A stretch of 64,000 nucleotides of DNA, taken from CSP1-1 sp035620615 (lineage in GTDB: Archaea > Thermoproteota > Nitrososphaeria > Nitrososphaerales > Nitrosopumilaceae). The DNA is taken from positions 62,001 to 126,000 of the forward strand of contig DASPGM010000011.1 in the NCBI GenBank assembly GCA_035620615.1, given 5' to 3'. Below, in pieces: positions 40,458 to 47,920 of the stretch (its first letter is position 1; each line of letters begins with the position of its first letter). Under the pieces are notes generated by a model. The model searched no databases, was not told the origin of the DNA, and worked only from the letters and a program-made list of their open reading frames with translations. Made by a program: the position numbers and the translations under genes.

Positions 40458-41546
40458 TTGACAGATCTTTACCGTTTACTACCAGAGGAAATGGAAAAAT
40501 TGGTAATAGAATTAGGACATCCTCGTTATCGCGCAGATCAAATTCTATATCCCATTTACAATAAATTTCCAAAAGATGTATCTGAACTACGACAACTTCC
40601 AACAGAATTCAGAAATACGCTAGTTGCAGAAGGATATACTATTGGTTCTGCAAAAGAGATAACCCGAATTGTAAGTGAAGATGGAGATACAACCAAATTA
40701 CTTCTCAATCTTGTTGATGGAACACCTATTGAAACAGTTTTGATTCAGTATCCATCATCTAAGATTAGTGGTCACCCAAGATCAACTATCTGTGTATCAA
40801 CTCAAGTTGGTTGTGCAATGGGTTGTGTATTTTGTGCTACAGGGCAAATGGGATTTAAACGCAACATAAAGGCAGAAGAAATTGTTGCACAAGTAATTCA
40901 TTTTGCTAGAATTCTACGAGAACGTGGTGAGCATGTAACTAATTTGGTTTTTATGGGAATGGGTGAACCACTCGCAAACTATGACGAGACCATACGAGCT
41001 GTTCGTTTATTAATTAACAACCGTGGTTTTGGAATCGGACAACGACACATTACTATTTCTACAATTGGAATCATTGATGGAATAGATCGTCTCGCTGAAG
41101 AGGATCTTCAAATTGGACTTGCTATATCATTACATGCACCAAATGATTCACTACGAAAGAAACTTGTACCAACAGCAGGACCACATTCTGTGAAAGATTT
41201 GATCTCAGCTGGAAGGCGTTTCTTTAAGAAAACTGGACGACGTGTTACATTTGAATATGCTCTAATCAAAGGAATTAATGATTCCCCTGAAATTGCTACC
41301 GAGCTAGCTAATCTTTTACATGGTAATGGTTCGCATGTGAACTTAATTCCAATTAATCCAACTGCAGGTAATTTTCAACGTCCTGATAGACGAAATGTTA
41401 TTGAATTTGAGCGAATTCTCATAAATGCAGGAATTAATTGTACTGTTAGAGTAGAAAAAGGATCTGAGATTTCAGCCGCATGTGGACAACTTAGAACAGA
41501 TTTTGTAAGTAATTATAATCTTGATAATATCAAAAGTTCAAATTGA
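40458..41546 (+). CDS. rlmN: RlmN/Cfr-type radical SAM rRNA (adenine-C2) methyltransferase
   Basis: A 362-residue protein. The radical SAM cluster is CVFCATG in GCAMGCVFCATGQMGFKRN. GMGEPLANYDETI, ISLHAPNDSLRKKLVPT, FEYALIKGIND and LIPINPTAGNFQRP are standard RlmN motifs; the methylated active-site Cys is in SEISAACGQL. It methylates A2503 of 23S rRNA and a tRNA adenine in bacteria. RlmN is mainly bacterial, so transfer into this lineage is likely. Start is TTG at 40458; the nearby ATG at 40447 leads to an early stop. Confidence 0.92.
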   Translation: MTDLYRLLPEEMEKLVIELGHPRYRADQILYPIYNKFPKDVSELRQLPTEFRNTLVAEGYTIGSAKEITRIVSEDGDTTKLLLNLVDGTPIETVLIQYPSSKISGHPRSTICVSTQVGCAMGCVFCATGQMGFKRNIKAEEIVAQVIHFARILRERGEHVTNLVFMGMGEPLANYDETIRAVRLLINNRGFGIGQRHITISTIGIIDGIDRLAEEDLQIGLAISLHAPNDSLRKKLVPTAGPHSVKDLISAGRRFFKKTGRRVTFEYALIKGINDSPEIATELANLLHGNGSHVNLIPINPTAGNFQRPDRRNVIEFERILINAGINCTVRVEKGSEISAACGQLRTDFVSNYNLDNIKSSN

Positions 41547-41595
41547 ATATTATAGAAATTTTTACAGAATATTTAATTTAAATATAAAAAATGAG

Positions 41596-41772
41596 TTATA
41601 ATTGGTTTCCAGCCATAAACCAATTTTCTTTAGGTTTTTCGTCAAAAACCACAATTACGTGATTTTCTTTTGTCTTCAGAATATCAACAGCAGACTTTGT
41701 GATTGCTTTTACAAATTCTTCTTTTTGTTGTTGAGTTCTGCCAGGATATAGTGACACGGTAATTAGAGGCAT
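41596..41772 (-). CDS. 4-oxalocrotonate tautomerase-family protein (58 aa)
   Basis: ATG at 41770-41772 and TAA at 41596-41598 frame 58 codons. The product opens MPLITVSLYPGRTQQQKEEF and continues VKAITKSAVDIL and HVIVVFDEKPKENWF. Pro at position 2 (the catalytic N-terminal Pro after Met removal), an Arg in the first turn and the beta-alpha-beta length match the 4-oxalocrotonate tautomerase family. These form hexamers that tautomerise keto-enol acids. Its substrate here is unknown. It follows the rhomboid gene by 43 bp. Confidence 0.85.
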   Translation of the reverse strand: MPLITVSLYPGRTQQQKEEFVKAITKSAVDILKTKENHVIVVFDEKPKENWFMAGNQL

Positions 41773-41815
41773 AAATTGTTCTGAAATACCTATGATTTAT
41801 TCCTTAAAGAATGAA

Positions 41816-42580
41816 TCAACGATCTCCCTTCCAGCCATATCTCGTCCCATAAGTAAATTCAGAGCTATGAGATTTTTTGTATAAATATCCTGTCGCTAAA
41901 CCAATTAGAAAACCTCCAATATGTGCCATGTATGCTACCCCTCCCCCTGCGATTCCAAATCCGCCAATAAAAAATGGCAGTAGATTTTGAAAGATGAGCC
42001 AAAATGGTAAAAACCATTTTGCTTGAATGTGAAGCATTCTCCAAAAAAATCCCAGCATCATAAAAGTCATAATTTTTGCTCTTGGAAATAGAATTAGATA
42101 AGCACCTAACACACCAGAGATCGCACCAGATGCACCAACTGCTGGTATTGAGCTTGTTGGATCAATTACTATATGGGCAAAGCCAGCAACAATTCCCCAG
42201 AAGAGATAAATCCCAAGAAACTTTGCTCGACCAAATTTGAATTCAATGTTGTCACCAAAAATCCATAGAAATAACATATTGCCTCCTAAATGCATCAATC
42301 CACCATGAAGAAACATGGAGCTTAACAACGAAACATATGGCATGTCAGGACATGGAATCTGTAATCCTTGTTGAATGATATGGGTTGAACCAGTAATACA
42401 AGTAGGTACTGCACCCCATTCAAAAAATAATATGGCAGCTTGCTGGTTTGAGAATTCCCAAAATTGTCCTGTAAAAGCTACCTCATAAAAAAATACTATT
42501 ACATTAATAATAATGAGAGTGATGGTAAGTTTTGGTTTGAACCATGTTGGATGGGGATTTTCATCCCGAAGTGGAAGCAT
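41816..42580 (-). CDS. Rhomboid-family intramembrane serine protease
   Basis: A 254-residue polytopic protein with about six helices. The catalytic Ser is in AVGASGAISGVLGAYL (GASG box) and the partner His in AYMAHIGGFLIGLATG; LHGGLMHLGGNMLFLWIFG is the conserved His/Asn helix. It cleaves membrane helices of other proteins. The gene is on the same strand and 55 bp downstream of the secreted NNAGWW-repeat protein, so the two may be co-expressed. Rhomboids of this loop arrangement occur in archaea and bacteria. Confidence 0.92.
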   Translation of the reverse strand: MLPLRDENPHPTWFKPKLTITLIIINVIVFFYEVAFTGQFWEFSNQQAAILFFEWGAVPTCITGSTHIIQQGLQIPCPDMPYVSLLSSMFLHGGLMHLGGNMLFLWIFGDNIEFKFGRAKFLGIYLFWGIVAGFAHIVIDPTSSIPAVGASGAISGVLGAYLILFPRAKIMTFMMLGFFWRMLHIQAKWFLPFWLIFQNLLPFFIGGFGIAGGGVAYMAHIGGFLIGLATGYLYKKSHSSEFTYGTRYGWKGDR

Positions 42581-42635
42581 GAATTACTTTGCTTATTTAA
42601 AATTTGTATAATAGTATTTCAGGAAAAAAATGTAT

Positions 42636-44306
42636 TTAGACTCTCATGATTCCTTGTTGAATTAGCCATTGAACTCCTTGTACAAAGTCTTGGTCTGTTA
42701 TTTGATTACTTGACCACCAACCTGCATTATTTTTTATCCAGTCTGGAATTTTTTGGCCACTTGGAGAACCTGATTCAGTTGGAGGAATTTTCATGATTCC
42801 TTGTTGAATTAGCCATTGAACTCCTTGTACAAAGTCTTGGTCTGTTATTTGGTTACTTGACCACCAACCTGCATTATTTTTTATCCAGTCTGGAATGTCT
42901 TTTTTCACGGGTTGCTGAACAGGTGACTTTAGCCCACCAGGTCCTACTTCAATAATTCCTGAACCTATACCAGAATATTTTGGCTCATAAGTAATTCCTT
43001 GACCAAAAACTTCAATATCAAGACGATAGGTTTGTTGTGATTGAATCTTTACTCTTTGAATATCTATCCCTTCTGAAGCTAAAATACCTGGCATGTTAGA
43101 ATCACTTCCAAGATTTTTGAATATTATTTTATTATTTTGATCAATTAAATAAAGACCATAGTGAATATCTTTCAAAAGATTTCTTTTTTCATCAAAGAAT
43201 GTAATTTCAAATGGGATTTCGTCATTAACTCCATAGGAGCTATCCCATGAAACCTGCACAGTAGTTCCTACTGGTTGTAGTGACTTTTTATTTACAAGAT
43301 AAAAGTCAAATGAATTTTTTACAGTTTCACTTTGAGGAACTAAATTAAATTCCATTGTTTTTTTATCAAAGTGTGATGAACCTAATTTATCATTAATTCG
43401 TTTTAACTCATTTCCAGTTACAAGAAAATGAATTACATTGGTATCTTCAAATGAATATGGATCAATTAATAGAACTCTGTTATCAACTTCGACACCATCT
43501 ACATAACCTTTGAAATGTTTTCCTTCAGAGTATGGGGAAAAACTTTTTGGAACACGAATTTCTTCATGTACTACTTGGACCAAATTGATATAATCTGGAG
43601 ACCAGTCAAAATCCATATTAAATGAAATAGAATTATCTGATTTTTGAAATTTAAAATCTTTTACATCATCATAATATGTCTTAACAATTACCGGGATTTC
43701 TTGAGCTTGTGCAGTTTGGATAAGGAAGTCTTGTTCTTGTGCAACACTTACAAAAGTGTCAAAGCTTAAGAGTTGTGCAACTTGAGTTTTAGGACTAGTA
43801 GCTCCTTCAATATCAACTCGTATATTGTATAATCCACCTTTATCAAAAATAGGTCCAGTAATTGTTGGTCTGCCATTTCCATAAACATACAAGGCACCTG
43901 GTGAGCTAACATGTTCAGAACCACCATAGGTTGTACAATCAATTAGTCTTATTTCTTTACAATCTGTTTTTGGTTTTAATTCAACATTAAGTTCGCCATC
44001 TGTATCAAAAAACAAATTTCTTGCCAATAAATCTCCACTACGCCATACTTCTACTCGATAAGTAACTTGTTCAAAGTTTTTGTTAGTTAATTGATCAAAA
44101 AATCTTACTGCCATATTTGCACTAGATACTTCACCCACTGTAATATCAGATGGTGTTAATTGTGTACTTACTGTAACTTGCATTCCTGCAAAGCTAATAG
44201 GAGGTGCCATATCTCCTCCCAAGCCATGCCCAAATACTTCATTAAATAATACTGGAAAAGAAAAAATTCCAATTATTATAAGAATTAACGGAAATTGTGA
44301 TGACAA
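42636..44306 (-). CDS. Large secreted protein with two NNAGWW repeats, paralogue of the protein at 50683
   Basis: A 556-residue exported protein with a signal peptide ending near NEVFGHGLGG. The body is beta-rich. VVHEEIRVPKSFSPYSEG, then VIHFLVTGNELKRIND matches VVHEEVHFPKDFAEYL and VHFVLLQDHLQYLKEE of the PEFG protein at 50683-52035, so they are paralogues. The C-terminus carries two near-identical modules (IPDWIKNNAGWWSSNQITDQ, then FVQGVQWLIQQGIM) instead of a PEFG anchor. It is likely a cell-surface protein; the HG-type N-terminus and neighbours suggest copper handling, unproven. Confidence 0.7.
   Translation of the reverse strand: MSSQFPLILIIIGIFSFPVLFNEVFGHGLGGDMAPPISFAGMQVTVSTQLTPSDITVGEVSSANMAVRFFDQLTNKNFEQVTYRVEVWRSGDLLARNLFFDTDGELNVELKPKTDCKEIRLIDCTTYGGSEHVSSPGALYVYGNGRPTITGPIFDKGGLYNIRVDIEGATSPKTQVAQLLSFDTFVSVAQEQDFLIQTAQAQEIPVIVKTYYDDVKDFKFQKSDNSISFNMDFDWSPDYINLVQVVHEEIRVPKSFSPYSEGKHFKGYVDGVEVDNRVLLIDPYSFEDTNVIHFLVTGNELKRINDKLGSSHFDKKTMEFNLVPQSETVKNSFDFYLVNKKSLQPVGTTVQVSWDSSYGVNDEIPFEITFFDEKRNLLKDIHYGLYLIDQNNKIIFKNLGSDSNMPGILASEGIDIQRVKIQSQQTYRLDIEVFGQGITYEPKYSGIGSGIIEVGPGGLKSPVQQPVKKDIPDWIKNNAGWWSSNQITDQDFVQGVQWLIQQGIMKIPPTESGSPSGQKIPDWIKNNAGWWSSNQITDQDFVQGVQWLIQQGIMRV
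42644..42896 (-). repeat. Tandem 106-bp repeat encoding the NNAGWW module
   Basis: Bases 42644-42749 and 42791-42896 (147 bp apart) match over 106 bp with one mismatch (ATT versus ATC-type change at the Q-I-T-D codons). They encode the two C-terminal modules of the secreted protein. The near-identity at silent sites points to a recent duplication or conversion. Confidence 0.9.
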
Positions 44307-44432
44307 TTAATTATAATTAGTCTGAATTCCTTATTTAAAGCTGCTATAAAATTCTCAGATCTGGTAAAAAAATTTTAATTTTTAAATAATAATCGAGTGT
44401 ATAATTTTTATAGTTATAAAAAAAAATAAGGT

Positions 44433-45245
44433 TTGTTGAAATTTCTCTCTGTATTATTTTTGATTCAACTAATGCTAATTCCAGCGTTTGCACAAAATTA
44501 CAACGAATTTATGTCAAGTGATAAAGGAACGCTTGATATAGGAATTACAACCATTCCAGAAAAACCTATAGCAGGAGGAGTTACTAAATTCCAAATAGAT
44601 TTTATTAATCCAAAGACAGAAAAAATTCAAGAACATATTGATTATAAATTTACTTTACAGAGAGATGGAAAAAATGTTTTTGGACCAACTGATTTAATTC
44701 ATACTTCTGAAGGTTCAGTTACAATTCCCGTGGAAACTATAGAATCTGGAACATATTTTGGTTTAGTTGAAATTGAAGGAATTTTATTTCAACCTATTCC
44801 AGTAGAAGCAGCATCATTTAGCATTAGCATTTTGGGAAATCAACCTCCAAATAATGGTAATTCCGGAGATGGTGGATGTTTAATTGCAACTGCTACTTTT
44901 GGTTCTGAACTTTCACCTAAAGTTCAACAATTACGCGAATTACGTGATGATGTTGTATTAAAAACAGAATCTGGAAAATTATTCATGAATAGTTTTAATG
45001 AATTCTACTATTCCTTTTCACCAGCAATTGCAGACTTTGAGAGACAAAATGATTTTTTCAGAGAAGGAGTAAAAATTGCCATAGTTCCCCTCTTGACATC
45101 GCTTTCAATTCTAACCTATGTCGATATTGATTCAGAAACAGAAATGCTAGGATATGGAATTAGTTTGATTTTGTTAAATCTTGGAATGTATTTTGGTATC
45201 CCAGCAGTAATTATTACTAAAATAAAGCAATCTTTGAAAGAATAA
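44433..45245 (+). CDS. Secreted or membrane protein with CFI-box-like motif
   Basis: A 270-residue protein. The signal peptide (LKFLSVLFLIQLMLIPAFAQ) is followed by an Ig-like beta domain to about residue 135, then a Gly/Asn linker and GGCLIATATFGSELSPKVQQL, the CFI-box type segment with one Cys. A helix (LRELRDDVVLKTESGKLF) and two C-terminal membrane helices follow. This layout recurs in thaumarchaeal surface proteins and may mark a processing or lipidation step at the Cys. Start is one of two adjacent TTG codons (44433 or 44436). Confidence 0.65.
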   Translation: MLKFLSVLFLIQLMLIPAFAQNYNEFMSSDKGTLDIGITTIPEKPIAGGVTKFQIDFINPKTEKIQEHIDYKFTLQRDGKNVFGPTDLIHTSEGSVTIPVETIESGTYFGLVEIEGILFQPIPVEAASFSISILGNQPPNNGNSGDGGCLIATATFGSELSPKVQQLRELRDDVVLKTESGKLFMNSFNEFYYSFSPAIADFERQNDFFREGVKIAIVPLLTSLSILTYVDIDSETEMLGYGISLILLNLGMYFGIPAVIITKIKQSLKE

Positions 45246-45306
45246 ACTATACTAGAATCGAGAATCCAAGTGAGGTTTTTATGGATCTGTAAGAGTACCA
45301 AGGACA

Positions 45307-46194
45307 ATGAAGACTATAGCAATAGGCTCAATCTTTGTTCTGATAGCAATTGTAGCATTAATTGCAACTGTGCCAACTGCTTTTGCTGATCATGCAAAAG
45401 CTTCAGTGAGCATCCCAACAGGAACTTCCGTCCCAGGATGTGAAAAAACTGCTGATGGATGTTACATCCCAATGAAAGTAACAGTAGATGTTGGGGGAGA
45501 AGTTACATGGACAAATAATGACTCTGCAGCACATACTGTAACTAGTGGAACAGCCAAAGACGGACCAGATGGAAAATTCGACAGTAGTTTGTTTATGGCA
45601 GGAAAAACTTTCTCTGTAAAGTTTACTGACTATGAACCAGGTACAGTTCCTTATTTCTGCATGGTTCATCCATGGATGGTTGGTGAAGTTATTGTTCAAG
45701 CAGCTGGAATGGAAGAGGAACATGAAGAAGAAGAGCACGAAGAAACGATGACAGGAGCAATGGTAAGTGGAATGTCAAAAGATGGCTCGGTAATGGTTAA
45801 AATCGATGCAACAAAACCAACCGCAAATGAAATGATGAAAATTGATGTATCATTAACAAAGAAGGATGGTACAGCAACACAACATGCCAACTATGATATT
45901 GTAGCTACACAAGATGGAAAACAAGTTTTATCCGATAAAGGAGCTCATCAACATGAAGGAAAGGGTTCTCATACCACAATGGCCTTAGCCTCTGACAAAC
46001 CAGTAGATATTCAAGTAACTCTTAATGGATTTGGATTGCCTGGTGAAGAAGCTAAATGGACAGGTCCAAAAGGAGAAGTAGTGACTCTACAAGTTGTTCC
46101 AGAATTTGGCACAATTGCAATGATGATACTAGTAGTATCTATTGTAAGCATCATAGCAATTACTGCAAAAACTAGGGTAATTCCAAAACTTTAG
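45307..46194 (+). CDS. Cupredoxin (plastocyanin/azurin type) with PEFG-CTERM anchor
   Basis: A 295-residue surface copper protein. Signal peptide 1-27; cupredoxin domain to about residue 135 with copper ligands His in SAAHTVTSG and Cys, His and Met in PYFCMVHPWMVG; an acidic His/Glu linker (EEEHEEEEHEE) that may also bind metal; a beta-sandwich domain (KDGSVMVKIDATKPT, then HQHEGKGSH); and the PEFG-CTERM VVPEFGTIAMMILVV with a basic tail for archaeosortase-type anchoring. It probably carries electrons at the cell surface. A close paralogue follows 95 bp downstream. Confidence 0.9.
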   Translation: MKTIAIGSIFVLIAIVALIATVPTAFADHAKASVSIPTGTSVPGCEKTADGCYIPMKVTVDVGGEVTWTNNDSAAHTVTSGTAKDGPDGKFDSSLFMAGKTFSVKFTDYEPGTVPYFCMVHPWMVGEVIVQAAGMEEEHEEEEHEETMTGAMVSGMSKDGSVMVKIDATKPTANEMMKIDVSLTKKDGTATQHANYDIVATQDGKQVLSDKGAHQHEGKGSHTTMALASDKPVDIQVTLNGFGLPGEEAKWTGPKGEVVTLQVVPEFGTIAMMILVVSIVSIIAITAKTRVIPKL

Positions 46195-46578
46195 GAAATA
46201 CTCTTTCTATTTTCTTTTTATTCATAGCCTATTTTAAATGATAATTCTTGTGCGATGATTTTTATCCAAGCCTTTGGTTACTAGCACAATGAATAGTAAA
46301 AAAAGTAAGTGCATTTATGTTCTATTTTTACTGATATTTGTAATTACTTTACCAGAAGCTTTTGCTGCAAACGTAGATGTAAGTATTCCATCAGGTACAT
46401 CTGTACAGGGATGTGAAAAAACAAATGAATGTTTTGTACCAGCTTCAGTAACTGTACATCCAAAAGACACTGTAACTTGGACAAATAATGACTCTGCAGC
46501 ACATACTGTAACTAGTGGAACAGCCAAAGACGGACCAGATGGAAAATTCGACAGTAGTTTGTTTATGGCAGGAAAAAC
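45508..46578 (+). repeat. 101-bp identical block in the two cupredoxin genes
   Basis: Bases 45508-45608 equal 46478-46578 (offset 970) over 101 bp. They encode the core of the copper domain from WTNNDSAAHTV to AGKTF. The flanks on both sides are clearly diverged. Confidence 0.92.
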
Positions 46579-47197
46579 CTTTTCCCACAAATTTGACACG
46601 CTAGGAAATTATCCATACTTTTGTATAGTTCATCCATGGATGATTGGCAATGTACTAAACACTGTAGGAGGTGGCATTGAGGTCCCATTGGGAAAAATTA
46701 TTGTAGGTGGAGATGATATGCCAAAAGAAACTGTAGCTACGGCTATGTCTTCTGATGGTTCTGTCAGGGTAGAAATTGTTACAGGTAAACCTACACCTAA
46801 TGAAACGCTATCATTAGAAACACGATTTAGGGATGCAAGTGGTGGTGGCCTAAAAACACATGTAAATTACGATATTATGGCAACACATAATGAAAAAATA
46901 GTTCTATCAGAGATTGGAATACACCAACATGAAGGGACAGGTAACCATATTACGACAGTTTTAGGTTCAAACGATCCAGTGAACATAAAAGTAACTCTTA
47001 ATGGATTTGGATTGCCTGGTGAAGAAGCTAAATGGACAGGTCCAAAAGGAGAAGTAGTGACTCTACAAGTTGTTCCAGAATTTGGCACAATTGCAATGAT
47101 GATGCTAGTAGTATCTATTGTAAGCATCATAGCAATTACTGCAAAAACTAGGGTAATTCCAAAACTTTAGGAAATACTCTTTCTATTTTCTTTTTAT
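46013..47197 (+). repeat. 209-bp near-identical block at the 3' ends of the cupredoxin genes
   Basis: Bases 46013-46221 match 46989-47197 (offset 976) with a single difference at 46128/47104. The block covers the C-terminal domain end, the PEFG-CTERM, the stop codon and 27 bp beyond it. In the second copy that tail includes the last five codons and stop (MIKRK) of the converging gene at 47183; in the first copy the same bases are a remnant with no gene. Confidence 0.93.
46289..47170 (+). CDS. Second cupredoxin with PEFG-CTERM anchor
   Basis: A paralogue of the preceding gene with the same order: signal peptide, cupredoxin with His in SAAHTVTSG and Cys, His, Met in PYFCIVHPWMIG, a linker without the acidic His/Glu stretch, the HQHEGTGNH sandwich domain and an almost identical PEFG-CTERM. 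I start it at ATG 46289; a TTG five codons upstream is possible. Two long stretches are identical to the first gene (see repeat entries), but the signal peptide and linker are diverged, so this is partial homogenisation rather than a simple copy. Confidence 0.9.
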   Translation: MNSKKSKCIYVLFLLIFVITLPEAFAANVDVSIPSGTSVQGCEKTNECFVPASVTVHPKDTVTWTNNDSAAHTVTSGTAKDGPDGKFDSSLFMAGKTFSHKFDTLGNYPYFCIVHPWMIGNVLNTVGGGIEVPLGKIIVGGDDMPKETVATAMSSDGSVRVEIVTGKPTPNETLSLETRFRDASGGGLKTHVNYDIMATHNEKIVLSEIGIHQHEGTGNHITTVLGSNDPVNIKVTLNGFGLPGEEAKWTGPKGEVVTLQVVPEFGTIAMMMLVVSIVSIIAITAKTRVIPKL

Positions 47198-47821
47198 CAT
47201 TGCAATTATTGCTAAAATAACACCTGCTGCACCAAGTGATAATCCAAATATTCCAAAGTTGTATGCCGTTAACGTATTGATATCCCCAGTAGAATCAATA
47301 CCTCCAACTTTAGATTTTATATCATTAACATCTTTTTGTATTGAAGACATTGCATTTTTCAAAGCTGCTACTTCTTGACCAGATGAAGAACCTGAAGATT
47401 GCGGAAAGTCTAGAACTGCGGTACTTTCCACATCTTCTATAGGAACTTCAATATTTACTGGAACACCATCAATATCTCCTTTTAGTTCAATTACTAACGA
47501 TCCAGTTTTTGTTGGAATAATTTTTGAAAAATAATGTCCAGGTCTTGGATCAGAATTAATATCTAATACTTTTGTAACTCCACCCATCCGAATCGTAGAT
47601 TCTAAATTTTTAAAGGCACTAATCACTCCAGATTTTACACCTTCAGAGGGGCTTTCGCTAATTTGATAAACTATTGCATTTCTAAACCCAACAACTGGAG
47701 GTTCAACATCCCACCCTACATCAATCTCATATTGTTCTACATGTACAGTTGTATGTGCCTCTGCTGTAAAAAACACAATACTAATGAGAATGGTAGATAG
47801 AATAATTAAATGAGCACGCAT
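47183..47821 (-). CDS. Secreted, C-terminally membrane-anchored protein
   Basis: A 212-residue protein with a signal peptide (residues 1-22, ending AEAHTTV), a beta-rich exported domain (YEIDVGWDVEPPVVGFRNAIVYQI, HYFSKIIPTKTGSLVIELKGD), a Ser/Gly linker with a coiled coil, and a final membrane helix (GIFGLSLGAAGVILAIIAMI) with basic end KRK. The mature N-terminus starts with His (AHTTVHVEQY), like CopC-type proteins, but the fold is not clear. It lies between copper genes and may take part in copper handling; that is context only. Its 3' end is inside the duplicated cupredoxin block. Confidence 0.65.
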   Translation of the reverse strand: MRAHLIILSTILISIVFFTAEAHTTVHVEQYEIDVGWDVEPPVVGFRNAIVYQISESPSEGVKSGVISAFKNLESTIRMGGVTKVLDINSDPRPGHYFSKIIPTKTGSLVIELKGDIDGVPVNIEVPIEDVESTAVLDFPQSSGSSSGQEVAALKNAMSSIQKDVNDIKSKVGGIDSTGDINTLTAYNFGIFGLSLGAAGVILAIIAMIKRK

Positions 47822-47920
47822 AGATTATGTATGTTATTTACATGTATTATCTTTTCTCGACATGGTACAAATATCAAATCGTTCAATTGTTTAAATTATC
47901 ATGTATGTTTGTGAAAATAA

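Noticed and set aside
40387..40602. Minus-strand frame of 71 codons over the rlmN start
   Set aside because: It overlaps the well-supported rlmN coding region and has no recognisable product.
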